Origin: an uncultured Devosia sp. | Lineage (GTDB): Bacteria > Pseudomonadota > Alphaproteobacteria > Rhizobiales > Devosiaceae | Direction of reading: 5' to 3' | Assembly (NCBI RefSeq): GCF_946479885.1 | Contig: NZ_CAMLHM010000014.1 | Coordinates: 8,527-72,526, forward strand | Length of the DNA: 64,000 nucleotides | Shown here: in pieces, positions 45,516-54,918 of the stretch | Position numbering within the stretch: the first letter of the stretch is position 1 | Layout of the letters: each line of letters begins with the position of its first letter | The notes under the pieces: generated by a model | The model's database searches: none | Told to the model about the DNA's origin: nothing | What the model saw: the letters and a program-made list of their open reading frames with translations, nothing else | Translations under genes and position numbers: made by a program

Positions 45516-45534
45516 TAATCAGATCAACTGATTA
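45516..45534. promoter_or_regulatory. 7-5-7 inverted repeat at the regulator's 3' end
   Basis: TAATCAG, spacer ATCAA, CTGATTA. It overlaps the regulator stop codon and lies about 140-158 bases before the SBP start. It fits an operator for a tetrameric SorC protein; no T-run supports a terminator. Confidence 0.45.
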
Positions 45535-46491
45535 CGCGACTTGCAGTAAGCCTTCTGCCGTACGTTCGTCAGTGATCAGTCCATTGACCAGACGACGGTT
45601 GAGCGTGGCCCGAATGCCGGGCAATTTCCTCTTGCCCATGGCGATTGCCACGACGAGCGAGGTTTCCCGGGATGGAATCGGGGCCGAGGCAACCCGTTCA
45701 TTGGTCAGGCCCTCGATCATCTTGCCCTCGGCATCGAAGCTCCAGCCGCAGATCTCGCCAACGGCACCGGCCTTCTGCAGGGCCTTGAGTTCGGCATCGG
45801 TGATGAAGCCGTCGAGATAGAGCGGGGCATCGGGGCCGATATCGCCAACGCCGACAAAGGTCACGTCGGCCTGGGCGGTGAGCGCCAGGGTCTCGCGGAT
45901 CATCGGCTGGGCGTGCAGCAGCTCGCGCTCGCGGGCGGAGGAGGCGATGACCGGCAGGGGCATGGGGAAGCTGCGCGCCTTGACCGTATCGGCGACGTTG
46001 AAGATGACGTTGTAATAGGCGGCCGAGCCATCGGGCGCGATATTGCCGGTGAGCGAGACGACCTTGTGGTGTGGGCAGGCCATGGGCGTGAGCTGCTCCA
46101 CGGCGGCCTTGAGCGTGCGGCCGGTGCCGATGGCCATGACGATGGGGTCGGTGCGCTTGAGCCAGCGCTCGATTTCGGCAGCGGTGGCTTCCGCCACGCC
46201 GATTGTCGTCGACTCGCTGGCGGGATCGGAGGGCACGACCTCGACCAGGTCGAGGCCGAAGCGCGCGCGCAGGCGGCTGGCCAGATCCATGCAGCGGCCG
46301 ATGGGGTGATCGAGGCGGACCTTGATCAGGCCCTCGCTGACCGACAGCGACACCAGGCGCTGCGCCGACTGGCGCGAAATGCCGAGCTTGGCGGCAATCT
46401 CCTCCTGGGTATTGCCGGCGACATAATAGAGCCAGCCGGCGCGGGCGGCGTCATCCAACCTGTTCATCGAGCTATCAATTCTCTGCGCCAT
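45532..46491 (-). CDS. SorC/DeoR-type sugar-responsive transcriptional regulator
   Basis: 319 residues: helix-turn-helix about 22-60 (TQEEIAAKLGISRQSAQRLV) and a sugar-phosphate-binding domain with IGTGRTLKAAVEQL, VSLTGNIAPDG, GVGDIGPDAPLYLDGF. It precedes and faces the same way as the polyol operon, so it is its likely repressor or activator (SmoC-like). ATG 46491 preferred over TTG 46506. Confidence 0.9.
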   Translation of the reverse strand: MAQRIDSSMNRLDDAARAGWLYYVAGNTQEEIAAKLGISRQSAQRLVSLSVSEGLIKVRLDHPIGRCMDLASRLRARFGLDLVEVVPSDPASESTTIGVAEATAAEIERWLKRTDPIVMAIGTGRTLKAAVEQLTPMACPHHKVVSLTGNIAPDGSAAYYNVIFNVADTVKARSFPMPLPVIASSARERELLHAQPMIRETLALTAQADVTFVGVGDIGPDAPLYLDGFITDAELKALQKAGAVGEICGWSFDAEGKMIEGLTNERVASAPIPSRETSLVVAIAMGKRKLPGIRATLNRRLVNGLITDERTAEGLLQVA

Positions 46492-46572
46492 GGCCCGTCT
46501 CGCCAATTGTGCGGATTATTCTGCCATGCGCGGCCGGGTCGCAAGGCGATTCTCGGCAAGTGGCCGCAAACT

Positions 46573-47349
46573 CTATTGCGCCGGAGGGGAGGGGTTGCGG
46601 GCAAGCTGGCTCAGGGCAACGCGGATATCGCGCTCGGTATCCTTGAGGTGGATACGCATGGCCTCGGCGGCGGCGCGGCCGTTGCCGGTCTTGATGCAGT
46701 CGACGATGCGCTGATGCGCCTCGATGGTGTCGTGCAGCGTGTGGCCGCGCTGTTCGTGGCCACGGCGGCTGATGAAGAAGCCTTCGCGCAGCGGCTGGGC
46801 CATGGCCTCGAACAGGAAGCCGAGCACCCGGTTGCCGCTGGCCAGGGCCACGGCCTCGTGGAAGCCGACATCATGGGTGTGAAATTCCAGCTCCTGCTCG
46901 GCGCTCATGGCCTGGCCGCGCTCGCCCACCGTGTCGCGCATGCCCTGCAATTCGCCTTCGATGGCAGCAATGCCAGCGCGGGTGGCGCGCTTGGCGGCCA
47001 GGGTCGCAGACTGGACTTCGAGCGACAGCCGCACCTCGACCAGATCGAACAGCCCCTTGGGGTCGTAGCGGATGATGGAGGTGAGGAAGTCGGCAAAGGC
47101 GGCGCCGTCCGGTTCGCGCACCACGGCCTTGCGGCCGCGGGCGATGACCAGCAGGCCGCGCCCCTCGAGCAGCTTGACCGCCTCGCGTATGGTGAGCCGG
47201 CTCACGTCGTAGCGGGCGGCCAGCTCGGCCTCGCTCGGCAAGGTGGAGCCGGGCGCCAGTTCGCTCAGGATGAGATGCGCCAATGCATCCGCCACTGTCT
47301 GCGCAGCAGTGGGGTGGTCCGGGCGAAAACGCTCGTCGGATGTCGTCAC
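46573..47349 (-). CDS. GntR regulator, FadR subfamily (probable chvE-ggu regulator)
   Basis: 258 residues: winged helix (about 20-85, LPSEAELAARYDVSRLTIRE) and FCD domain with metal-type His residues (FHTHDVGFHEAV, HQRIVDCI). Divergent from chvE-gguAB with a 17-bp palindrome directly before its start codon and a related sequence in front of chvE. Agrobacterium has a GntR regulator beside the same transporter. Likely responds to a sugar acid or aldose. Confidence 0.9.
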   Translation of the reverse strand: MTTSDERFRPDHPTAAQTVADALAHLILSELAPGSTLPSEAELAARYDVSRLTIREAVKLLEGRGLLVIARGRKAVVREPDGAAFADFLTSIIRYDPKGLFDLVEVRLSLEVQSATLAAKRATRAGIAAIEGELQGMRDTVGERGQAMSAEQELEFHTHDVGFHEAVALASGNRVLGFLFEAMAQPLREGFFISRRGHEQRGHTLHDTIEAHQRIVDCIKTGNGRAAAEAMRIHLKDTERDIRVALSQLARNPSPPAQ

Positions 47350-47358
47350 AGATCCTCC

Positions 47359-47375
47359 AAGGTATCAGATACCTT
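47359..47375. promoter_or_regulatory. 17-bp perfect palindromic operator (GntR site 1)
   Basis: AAGGTATC-A-GATACCTT, 10-26 bases upstream of the GntR start codon. It probably mediates autorepression. Confidence 0.7.
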
Positions 47376-47605
47376 TCTAGTTCCCGCGACGCTTTGCGCT
47401 CTTTCCGGGTACGTACCTTAACAGGCGACAACATCTTAACGGCCGGATTGGCGCGCCGCAATCGCCGTAAAACATGGGTTACCGTTAATATTCGGTGATC
47501 GAAAAAATTCGTGGTGCGCGGGAATCCGGCTTTACACTGGTATCTGATTATCCTAGTTTCCGGCCCGTGGGCTTGGGAGGGCCCGGGCGGTAACCGCCGC
47601 CACGC
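47376..47605. other. Divergent intergenic region, no gene seen
   Basis: About 230 bases between the first operator and the short ORF upstream of chvE. It holds the second operator-like sequence (47539-47553) and an AT-richer stretch around 47410-47520 that probably contains the chvE promoter. No conserved coding sequence or structured RNA was recognised. Confidence 0.5.
47539..47553. promoter_or_regulatory. Operator-like sequence before chvE (GntR site 2)
   Basis: GGTATCTGATTATCC matches the core GGTATCAGATACC of site 1 apart from one substitution and two bases near the right arm. About 65 bases before the short ORF. Confidence 0.5.
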
Positions 47606-47617
47606 AGGAGGACCTTC

Positions 47618-47776
47618 ATGCACGATAGACTGGCAGCACGCCCGCGGGTGTCGGCTCAGCTTTCGGTCGCTCGCGATTCCCATCTCGATGTGACGCATGA
47701 ATCGTCCACGGCTTCTCCCCTGACGACCATCCAAAAAGCTTCTGAACTCGAAATACAAAAGGGAGTCGAGACGTGA
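47618..47776 (+). CDS. Short ORF overlapping the chvE start (possible leader peptide)
   Basis: 52 codons with the best ribosome site in the region (AGGAGG, 6 bases before the ATG). The TGA stop overlaps the chvE GTG as GTGA, the geometry of coupled translation. The peptide is hydrophilic, with no signal sequence or recognised family. chvE also has GGGAG 7 bases before its GTG, so coupling is possible but not required. It may be a chance ORF. Confidence 0.4.
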   Translation: MHDRLAARPRVSAQLSVARDSHLDVTHESSTASPLTTIQKASELEIQKGVET

Positions 47777-48846
47777 AGATTATCAAGACGCTTGCCACCG
47801 TGCTGGCCGTCGGCGCCATGGCGCTGACCGCTTCCACCGCGGTCTTTGCCCAGGACAAGGGCGCCATCGGCATCGCGATGCCGACGCAGTCCTCGCTGCG
47901 CTGGATCTCGGACGGCAACGAACTCAAGGCCGCGCTCGAAGGCAAGGGCTACACTGTCGACCTGCAGTTCGCAGAAGACGACATCCCGAACCAGCTCGCG
48001 CAGATCGAAAACATGGTCACCAAGGGCGTCAAGGCTCTCGTGATCGCTTCGATCGACGGCACCACGCTGTCGGCTGTGCTGCAGCAGGCCGCTGACGCAG
48101 GCATCAAGGTCATCGCTTATGACCGCCTGATCCGCGACACCGCCAACGTTGACCTCTACACCACCTTCGACAACTTCCAGGTGGGCGTGCTCCAGGCCAA
48201 TTCGCTCGTGAAGGGCCTCGGCGAACGCTTCCCGACCAAGCCGTGGAACGTTGAACTGTTCGGCGGTTCGCCGGACGACAACAACGCGTTCTTCTTCTAC
48301 GACGGCGCAATGTCCGTCCTGCAGCCGCTGATCGACTCGGGCGACATCGTCGTCAAGTCGGGCCAGCAGGGCATGGAAACCGTTGGTACCCTGCGTTGGG
48401 ACGGTGCCGTTGCACAGGCCCGCATGGACAACATCCTGTCGGCCAACTACTCGGACGGCTCGACCGTTCAGGGCGTTCTGGCTCCCTATGATGGCCTGTC
48501 GCGCGGTATCATCTCGTCGCTCCGCGGCGTTGGTTATGGCTCGGCCGACCTGCCATGGCCTGTCATCACCGGCCAGGATGCGGAAGCTCCGTCGGTGAAG
48601 GCGATCATTGCCGGCGAGCAGTACTCGACCGTCTACAAGGACACCCGTGAACTGGCCAAGGTCACTGCTGACCTGGTTGACACCGTTGTCTCGGGTGGCA
48701 CGCCGGAAGGCCTCGACACCACCACCTATGACAATGGCGTCAAGGTTGTGCCGTCGATCCTGCTGACCCCGCATGACGTTGACCTGACCAACTACCAGGC
48801 TCTGGTTGTTGACTCGGGCTACATCAAGGCCGAAGACCTGCAGTAA
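47773..48846 (+). CDS. chvE: Multiple-monosaccharide ABC transporter substrate-binding protein
   Basis: 357 residues with signal peptide 1-26 (ending STAVFAQ). Peripla_BP_4 fold: [74 protein letters not shown]. ChvE binds several aldoses and, in plant-associated relatives, presents sugar signals. Codon use is shifted to GTT, GCT and GGT compared with neighbours, as in highly expressed genes. A strong hairpin follows before gguA. Confidence 0.94.
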   Translation: MKIIKTLATVLAVGAMALTASTAVFAQDKGAIGIAMPTQSSLRWISDGNELKAALEGKGYTVDLQFAEDDIPNQLAQIENMVTKGVKALVIASIDGTTLSAVLQQAADAGIKVIAYDRLIRDTANVDLYTTFDNFQVGVLQANSLVKGLGERFPTKPWNVELFGGSPDDNNAFFFYDGAMSVLQPLIDSGDIVVKSGQQGMETVGTLRWDGAVAQARMDNILSANYSDGSTVQGVLAPYDGLSRGIISSLRGVGYGSADLPWPVITGQDAEAPSVKAIIAGEQYSTVYKDTRELAKVTADLVDTVVSGGTPEGLDTTTYDNGVKVVPSILLTPHDVDLTNYQALVVDSGYIKAEDLQ

Positions 48847-48866
48847 GCCTCGGCTTTAGCTAATGA

Positions 48867-48890
48867 GGGCCCCGCGCTAGCGCGGGGCCC
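48867..48890 (+). terminator. Perfect hairpin between chvE and gguA
   Basis: 24-bp perfect palindrome GGGCCCCGCGCT / AGCGCGGGGCCC followed by TTTCCCG. Usual attenuator that keeps receptor mRNA above that of ATPase and permease. Confidence 0.75.
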
Positions 48891-48950
48891 TTTCCCGTAC
48901 ACGGGCCCAGGCGCTATGATATGGGCGACGGTCCGACGAGAAAGCACCCA

Positions 48951-50483
48951 ATGACCAACACCATTCTGGAGATGCGCAGCATCACCAAGACCTTCCCCGG
49001 CGTGAAGGCGCTGTCGGATGTGAACCTCGATGTTCGCGAGGCGGAAATTCACGCCATCGTGGGCGAGAACGGGGCCGGCAAATCCACCCTGATGAAGGTG
49101 CTGAGCGGGGTGTATCCCTCCGGCAGCTATGACGGCCAGATCGTCTACAAGGGCGAAGAACAGCACTTCAAGTCGATCCGCGACAGCGAGCACAAGGGCA
49201 TCGTCATCATCCATCAGGAGCTGGCACTGGTGCCGCTGCTGTCGATTGCCGAGAACATCTTCCTGGGCAACGAGCAGGCCAAGGCCGGCGTGATCGACTG
49301 GGACGAGACCCGCGACGGCGCGCGCAAGCTTCTGGGCATGGTCGGGCTCGACGAAGATCCCGATACGCTGATCACCAATATTGGCGTGGGCAAGCAGCAG
49401 CTGGTGGAAATCGCCAAGGCGCTGAGCAAGGAAGTCAAACTCCTCATTCTCGACGAGCCGACCGCATCGCTCTCCGAAAAGGACAGCGCGGCCTTGCTCG
49501 ACCTGCTGATGGAATTCCGCAAGCAGGGCATTACCTCGATCCTGATCAGCCACAAGCTCAATGAAGTGAGCAAGGTGGCCGACCGCATCACCGTCATCCG
49601 CGACGGCCGCAGCATCGAGACGCTCAACAAGGAAGACATTACCGAGGACCGCATCATCACTCTGATGGTGGGTCGTTCGCTGGAAGACCGCTACCCGGCC
49701 AGGGTGCCCCAGATCGGGGAAGTGGTGTTCGAGGTCAAGAACTGGAGCGTCTACCATCAGCTGCACCGCGAGCGGCAGGTGATCAAGAATATCGGCATCA
49801 ATATCCGCAAGGGCGAAGTCGTCGGCATTGCCGGCTTGATGGGCTCGGGCCGTACCGAATTCGCGATGAGCCTGTTCGGCAAATCCTATGGCCAGAAGAT
49901 CACGGGCGAAGTGTACTTGCATGGCAAGCAGATCGACACCTCGTCGGTCGAGAAGGCCGTGTCGCATGGCCTGGCCTATGCCACCGAGGATCGCAAGACC
50001 TATGGCCTCAACCTGATCGACCATATCAAGCACAATACGACGATCGCCAACCTGGCCGGCATTTCGCGGGTCGGCGTGATCGACGACATGACCGAGATGG
50101 ATGTCGCCAACGAGTATCGCAAGAAGACCAATATCCGCTCGTCAAGCGTCTATCAGGTCACCGGCAATCTCTCGGGTGGCAATCAGCAGAAGGTGGTGCT
50201 CAGCAAGTGGCTGTTCTCCAACCCCGAAGTGCTGATCCTGGACGAACCGACGCGCGGTATCGACGTCGGCGCCAAGTATGAAATCTACACCATCATCAAC
50301 CAGCTTGCGGCACAGGGCAAAGCGATCCTGGTCATCTCCTCGGAGATGCCCGAACTGCTTGGCATCACCGACCGCGTCTATGTAATGAACGAAGGCCGCA
50401 TCGTTGGCGAAATGCCGACCAGCGAAGCCAGCCAGGAAAAGATCATGCGCTCGATCGTGCGCGCTGAAGGGAAAGCATCATGA
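48951..50483 (+). CDS. gguA: Sugar ABC transporter ATP-binding protein
   Basis: 510 residues, two fused ATPase domains of the CUT2 type. First: Walker [10 protein letters not shown], Walker [13 protein letters not shown]. Second: degenerate Walker [10 protein letters not shown], signature [15 protein letters not shown], Walker [15 protein letters not shown] 48951 chosen; the in-frame ATG at 48921 would add ten residues. Overlaps gguB by ATGA. Confidence 0.93.
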   Translation: MTNTILEMRSITKTFPGVKALSDVNLDVREAEIHAIVGENGAGKSTLMKVLSGVYPSGSYDGQIVYKGEEQHFKSIRDSEHKGIVIIHQELALVPLLSIAENIFLGNEQAKAGVIDWDETRDGARKLLGMVGLDEDPDTLITNIGVGKQQLVEIAKALSKEVKLLILDEPTASLSEKDSAALLDLLMEFRKQGITSILISHKLNEVSKVADRITVIRDGRSIETLNKEDITEDRIITLMVGRSLEDRYPARVPQIGEVVFEVKNWSVYHQLHRERQVIKNIGINIRKGEVVGIAGLMGSGRTEFAMSLFGKSYGQKITGEVYLHGKQIDTSSVEKAVSHGLAYATEDRKTYGLNLIDHIKHNTTIANLAGISRVGVIDDMTEMDVANEYRKKTNIRSSSVYQVTGNLSGGNQQKVVLSKWLFSNPEVLILDEPTRGIDVGAKYEIYTIINQLAAQGKAILVISSEMPELLGITDRVYVMNEGRIVGEMPTSEASQEKIMRSIVRAEGKAS

Positions 50484-51763
50484 CCACCGAAACCGCCCAG
50501 CCGGGCATCACGTCGACCGGCGAACCGGTCAAGGTCCAGGAACTGACCGTGTGGGGCGCATTGCAGGCCAATCTGCGCGACTACGGCCTGTTGCTGGCGC
50601 TGATCCTGATCATGCTGTTCTTCCAGTATTTCACCGCTGGCGTGCTGTTCAAGCCGGTGAACCTGACCAATATCATCCTGCAGAACAGCTACATCATCGT
50701 GATGGCGCTGGGCATGCTGCTGGTGATCGTGGCCGGCCATATCGACCTCAGCGTCGGCTCGATTTCGGGCTTCGTGGGCGCGCTCGCGGCCATGCTGATG
50801 ATCGGCTGGCGGTTCCCGCCGGAGCTGGCCTTCCTCGCCAATCCCTTCGTCGCCGGCGCGATCTGTCTGGTCGTCGGGGCGGCTATCGGGGCGCTGCAGG
50901 GCTACCTGATCGCCTATCACAAGATTCCCAGCTTCATCGTGACGCTGGCCGGCATGCTGATCTTCAAGGGCCTGTCGCTGGCCATTCTGGCCGGCAAATC
51001 GGTGGGTCCGTTCCCGGCCGAATTCCAGCTGCTCTCGGCCGGCTTTATCCCCGACCTGATCGGGCCGACGACGCTGGTCGCCGCCAGCGAAGGCGTTCAG
51101 CCGGTTGTGCTGCACACCACGACCATGGTCATCGCCATCGTGGCGATCGTCGCCATGATATTCTTCGCCATTCGTGGCCGTGCCCGTCGCAAGACGCGCG
51201 GCTATGAGAGCGAGCCCTTCGGCCTGTTCGTGGTCAAGAACCTGGTGATCGCGGCGCTGGTGCTGTTCTTCGCCTATATGCTGGCCTCCTATCGCGGCCT
51301 GCCCAACGTGCTGGTCGTGATGGGCATCCTGATCGCGCTCTTCGTGTTCATCACCAAGCGCATGACCTTTGGCCGCCGCATCTATGCACTGGGTGGCAAC
51401 CTTAAGGCCGCGGCGCTGTCGGGCATCAAGACCGAGCGGATGACCTTCTACGTCTTCGCCATCATGGGTGCGCTGGCGGCTTTGGCCGGCATGATCTATG
51501 CGGCCCGCCTCAACTCGGCGACGCCCAAGGCAGGACAGGGTCTCGAACTCGACGTGATCGCGGCCGTGTTCATCGGCGGCGCCTCGGCGCTGGGCGGCGT
51601 GGGTGCCGTGGCCGGTGCTGTCATCGGCGCCTTCATCATGGGCGTGATGAACAACGGCATGTCGATCATGGGCGTCAACATCGACTGGCAGCAGATGATC
51701 AAGGGCGTGGTGCTGCTGGCCGCCGTGTTCTTCGATCTCTACAACAAGAACCGCTCGGCCTAA
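50480..51763 (+). CDS. gguB: Sugar ABC transporter permease
   Basis: 427-residue BPD_transp_2 permease with about ten helices: [21 protein letters not shown], then [20 protein letters not shown], and C-terminal [20 protein letters not shown]. It is a longer than usual CUT2 permease because of a central loop near residues 205-260, typical of GguB/MmsB. Strong terminator follows. Confidence 0.93.
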   Translation: MTTETAQPGITSTGEPVKVQELTVWGALQANLRDYGLLLALILIMLFFQYFTAGVLFKPVNLTNIILQNSYIIVMALGMLLVIVAGHIDLSVGSISGFVGALAAMLMIGWRFPPELAFLANPFVAGAICLVVGAAIGALQGYLIAYHKIPSFIVTLAGMLIFKGLSLAILAGKSVGPFPAEFQLLSAGFIPDLIGPTTLVAASEGVQPVVLHTTTMVIAIVAIVAMIFFAIRGRARRKTRGYESEPFGLFVVKNLVIAALVLFFAYMLASYRGLPNVLVVMGILIALFVFITKRMTFGRRIYALGGNLKAAALSGIKTERMTFYVFAIMGALAALAGMIYAARLNSATPKAGQGLELDVIAAVFIGGASALGGVGAVAGAVIGAFIMGVMNNGMSIMGVNIDWQQMIKGVVLLAAVFFDLYNKNRSA

Positions 51764-51784
51764 GCCGCCGTTCTGGAAATGACG

Positions 51785-51818
51785 AGGCCGCCGGGGAGAC
51801 CCGGCGGCCTTTCTTGTT
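51785..51818 (+). terminator. Rho-independent terminator after gguB
   Basis: 11-bp stem AGGCCGCCGGG, loop GAGA, CCCGGCGGCCT, then TTTCTTGTT; 22 bases past the gguB stop. Confidence 0.88.
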
Positions 51819-51909
51819 GACGTCCCGGCGGTGTCAGTCGGGGCGAGCCTGACTCGGCCTTTGCGACTCGCTACAGTCGGGGCGGCTGTCACCTACCGAT
51901 TGGCGAGCG

Positions 51910-52959
51910 ATGCTGACTTTCCTCTCCGAAATCATCTCGCCCTATTGGGGACCGGCGCGGCTTTTTGCCTTCTATCCGGTGCTGGCGACTGTGGGCGCGT
52001 TGCTGTCGGCAATGCTGTCGCTGCTGGTGCTGCCGCGGGTGTGGCATGTGCTGACGACCGACAAGGGCCGCGCACATGCCGTCAAGGCCGAAGAGAGCGT
52101 CGGCAAGCCAGTGGGCGTAGGGCTCTTCGTCGTGCTCATCACGGTAGGCGTGCTGCTAATCTGCCTGCCATACGATCCGCAGCTGTATTTCTGCCTTGGC
52201 GCGATGCTGATCGCCTCCTGTGTGGGTTATCTCGACGACAGGAAGCCTGGTGGCCTGAGTGAGCTGACGCTGGGCCTTACCGACCTGGCGATATCACTCT
52301 TCGTCTGCATCGTGCTGATGAATGGTGAGAATGCCCATGTATGGCTGCCTTTCACCTCGGCGCAACTGACCCTGCCGTGGTGGGGTGGTGTGTTGCTCTA
52401 TACGCCAGTGATGTGGTTGTGCATTAACGCGGTCAATTGTAACGACGGCGTCGACGGTGTCTCGGGTACGCTGTCGTCATTCACCATTTGCGTACTGGGC
52501 TTCATCCTCTATTTCGTCGTCGGTGACGTCGCCAACGCGCGATATCTGCTGATCCCCTACAATCCGGACGCCGTGAGCTGGGCGCTGGCGGCGGCGGTGT
52601 TCTGCGGCGCCATCCTTGGCTATCTGTGGCACAATGCACCACCCAGCGCGGCGTTGATGGGGGATGCCGGGTCACGCCCGATTGGTCTGTTCGTGGGCAT
52701 GTGCGTGGTGGCTACCGGTAATCCGGCCATGGTCTTCTTCGTCGGTGCGCTGCTGCTGTTCAACGGTGCGACAGGGCTGGTCAAGGTTGCGCTGATGCGG
52801 CTGTTCGGCTGGCGGGTTCTCAGCTCGATTCGCTTTCCGTTCCACGACCATGCGCGCAAAAATCTCAACTGGTCGAACTCACAGGTGCTGCTGCGCTTCC
52901 TGCTCATCCACGTGGCCAGCATCTGGGTATTGGTGATCCTGCTGATCAAGGTGCGCTAG
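51910..52959 (+). CDS. MraY-like phospho-sugar:polyprenol-phosphate transferase, stand-alone
   Basis: 349 residues, about ten helices. Glycosyltransferase-4 motifs are intact: YLDDRKPGG (catalytic Asp pair), NAVNCNDGVDGVSG, LWHNAPPSAALMGDAGSRPIG, and a basic loop PFHDHARKNLNWSNSQVLLRF in place of MraY's PIHHHFE. The pattern is MraY rather than WecA, but the gene is outside any cell-division cluster and differs in the third motif. It may act on an exopolysaccharide or variant lipid I. Family firm, substrate unknown. An alternative start exists nearby. Confidence 0.83.
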   Translation: MLTFLSEIISPYWGPARLFAFYPVLATVGALLSAMLSLLVLPRVWHVLTTDKGRAHAVKAEESVGKPVGVGLFVVLITVGVLLICLPYDPQLYFCLGAMLIASCVGYLDDRKPGGLSELTLGLTDLAISLFVCIVLMNGENAHVWLPFTSAQLTLPWWGGVLLYTPVMWLCINAVNCNDGVDGVSGTLSSFTICVLGFILYFVVGDVANARYLLIPYNPDAVSWALAAAVFCGAILGYLWHNAPPSAALMGDAGSRPIGLFVGMCVVATGNPAMVFFVGALLLFNGATGLVKVALMRLFGWRVLSSIRFPFHDHARKNLNWSNSQVLLRFLLIHVASIWVLVILLIKVR

Positions 52960-53164
52960 GTAGGATCGGCTGCCCTACTCTGGAGTCTCGGCGACGACGG
53001 TGCTCGGCCTCAATCTCGTCCCGCGTCAATTTCACCACGGCGGCCCCTAGTCTCGGCCAACCTAGCTGGGGTTGCCGGGGAATTTCTTGTCGGTCTGGTT
53101 CGGGTCGTTCCGCGGCGATTTCTGCCCTCGATCGTCAGAACACGAACTTGCCGTTCCGGTTCTT

Positions 53165-54769
53165 TCAGTCACTCGGCTGAGGCTGTCCGGTCTGGCTGGC
53201 GACCGCGTAGCTGAAGCGACCGAAATCCGCGTAGCCTTCGCCTGCCGACGTGCCCCCGCAGGTGAACAGGCCAACCCGATCACCTCGATAGTGTCCCCAT
53301 TTGAGCTGGAAGGCGCTGCCCGCTGGAGCAAACGCCTGGCCATCGACACTGTAAGCAAAGCTAGCGGTTCCCGCATCAGTCCAGCTCGATGAGAGCCAGA
53401 TTTTCCTGTTGCCGTCGGACGGCAAGGCGAGTGTCGCGGCCGGTTCCTCGCCTGTCCGAACGATCAAGCGCTGGCCGCTCCGATAGGTCTCGACCTCGAT
53501 AGAGGCGAACTCGCGCGACGCATGGCACAATCCGGCGCGCTGCCCCTGAACCATCCCGTCGTATTGGAGGCACACCCGGACCTCGTTGCGTGCTGTGCGC
53601 CAGGCCCGCTGGCTGAGGACGTTGCTGATGCCCGTGAAGTCCGGCCTCGCCGGCGGAGACGAGCGTAGGCGCAACCAGCCGGGTCGAGCCGACAGACTCC
53701 ATGCTTCGGCACGCGGGGCATGGTTCCACTCCCATTCGGGACGCAGCGTGGGGTGCGTGAAATCGTCGGGCATCTCGGGAGGTTGGGCGCCCAGGGCGTT
53801 GGCGGGTTCCCTGGACCGCCAGACCATGTTGCCGATCCCGTCGGGGCCAGGCTGGCCAATAATCGGCCATTTGTCGCGCCACGAGACCGGCAACAGGCAC
53901 AGCGCTCGACCTTCCCAATCTCCGGTGCCCTGGTGCGTCAGGAACCACCAGTCCCCGTCGCCGTCGGTAAGAAAGGCACCCTGGTTCGGCTCCTTGTCGC
54001 GCCTGGGATCGACGTGGTTCAGTTGCGCCTTCTCCGCCTCCGCGAGTTCCGGCAGGGTCGCAGCGCGCTTGCACATCGCTACGCGGCCTTCTGCCTTCAC
54101 TTCGCTGAAGAAGAGATAGAAGAGGCCCCCTATCCGATAGAGCTTGCTCGCTTCCGCGCCGGGCCCCCGTTCTATCGGAATGGCGGATTCGAGGTCGATC
54201 GACCGGCCGTCGGATGACATGCGGTACAGGAAGATCGTGTACATCCGCGGATCGTCAGGATCGCCCGCGAAACGAGTCATTACCAACCAAGACTGGCCCT
54301 CCTCCCAGAAGGGGCAGGGATCGTCGTGACCTGGCACGCCCCAAAGGCAATGCGGCTCGTCCCATGGCCCCTCCGCCGTTGCCGACGAGGTCATGAACAG
54401 CCCGGTATCGGGGGTCGTGAAGAAGACATAGAGACGGCCGCCGTGCTGCCGAAGCGCGCCGGCCCACACGCCGCGACCATACCGCGCCATCGCCTGCCCG
54501 CCCAGCAATGGATCCAATGTGGACACGTCCGCGATTGCATGTCCAACCACGCGCCAATTGACTAGGTCACCGGAGCGCAGAATCGCCATGCCCGGCGACC
54601 CATGGAGCGTGGAACTGATCGCGACATACTCCGCACCGACCTGAATGGCGTCGATATCGGAGAAGTCGGCGGGAACGATCGGGTTAACGAAAGTGCCGTC
54701 GCCCTGACTGCCCCATAACCCGTTAAGTTCATTAGGCCTGATGGGAATGGCCGAAGTGGTGGGCGTCAT
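53165..54769 (-). CDS. Glycoside hydrolase family 43-like protein
   Basis: 534 residues, no signal peptide, so cytosolic. Five-bladed propeller (about 20-330): NPIVPADFSDIDAIQVGAEY holds the general-base Asp, HDDPCPFWEEGQSWLV the second Asp, and GAEASKLYRIGGLFYLFFSE the acid Glu. A C-terminal beta-sandwich (about 345-520) is the GH43_C2 type. Beta-xylosidase or arabinofuranosidase activity is probable. Codon use is less GC3-biased than neighbours, and it is flanked by gene-poor sequence, which may mean acquisition. Confidence 0.88.
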   Translation of the reverse strand: MTPTTSAIPIRPNELNGLWGSQGDGTFVNPIVPADFSDIDAIQVGAEYVAISSTLHGSPGMAILRSGDLVNWRVVGHAIADVSTLDPLLGGQAMARYGRGVWAGALRQHGGRLYVFFTTPDTGLFMTSSATAEGPWDEPHCLWGVPGHDDPCPFWEEGQSWLVMTRFAGDPDDPRMYTIFLYRMSSDGRSIDLESAIPIERGPGAEASKLYRIGGLFYLFFSEVKAEGRVAMCKRAATLPELAEAEKAQLNHVDPRRDKEPNQGAFLTDGDGDWWFLTHQGTGDWEGRALCLLPVSWRDKWPIIGQPGPDGIGNMVWRSREPANALGAQPPEMPDDFTHPTLRPEWEWNHAPRAEAWSLSARPGWLRLRSSPPARPDFTGISNVLSQRAWRTARNEVRVCLQYDGMVQGQRAGLCHASREFASIEVETYRSGQRLIVRTGEEPAATLALPSDGNRKIWLSSSWTDAGTASFAYSVDGQAFAPAGSAFQLKWGHYRGDRVGLFTCGGTSAGEGYADFGRFSYAVASQTGQPQPSD

Positions 54770-54802
54770 GGACGAATACCTGCAACTGCGTCTTTATCGG
54801 AC

Positions 54803-54873
54803 GTATGCTGCCTTAGGAAACTCCGTCGGCAATCGGTCCAGTTCGCTCCTAAGGCTGACGTTAGGAAGCATAC
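54803..54873. repeat. Nested inverted repeat upstream of GH43
   Basis: GTATGCT (54803-54809) pairs with AGCATAC (54867-54873), and CCTTAGGA (54811-54818) with TCCTAAGG (54847-54854). 34-105 bases before the GH43 start. May be an operator or the terminator of the GrpB-family gene. Confidence 0.5.
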
Positions 54874-54918
54874 CCTTGGACGTCAATCCGCCTGATCCTG
54901 CCGCATGGGGACGCTTCC

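Noticed and set aside
48819..50033. 404-codon minus-strand open frame over gguA
   Set aside because: Antisense shadow of the conserved ATPase.
50378..51892. 504-codon minus-strand open frame over gguB
   Set aside because: His/Asp/Gln-rich antisense shadow of a conserved permease gene.
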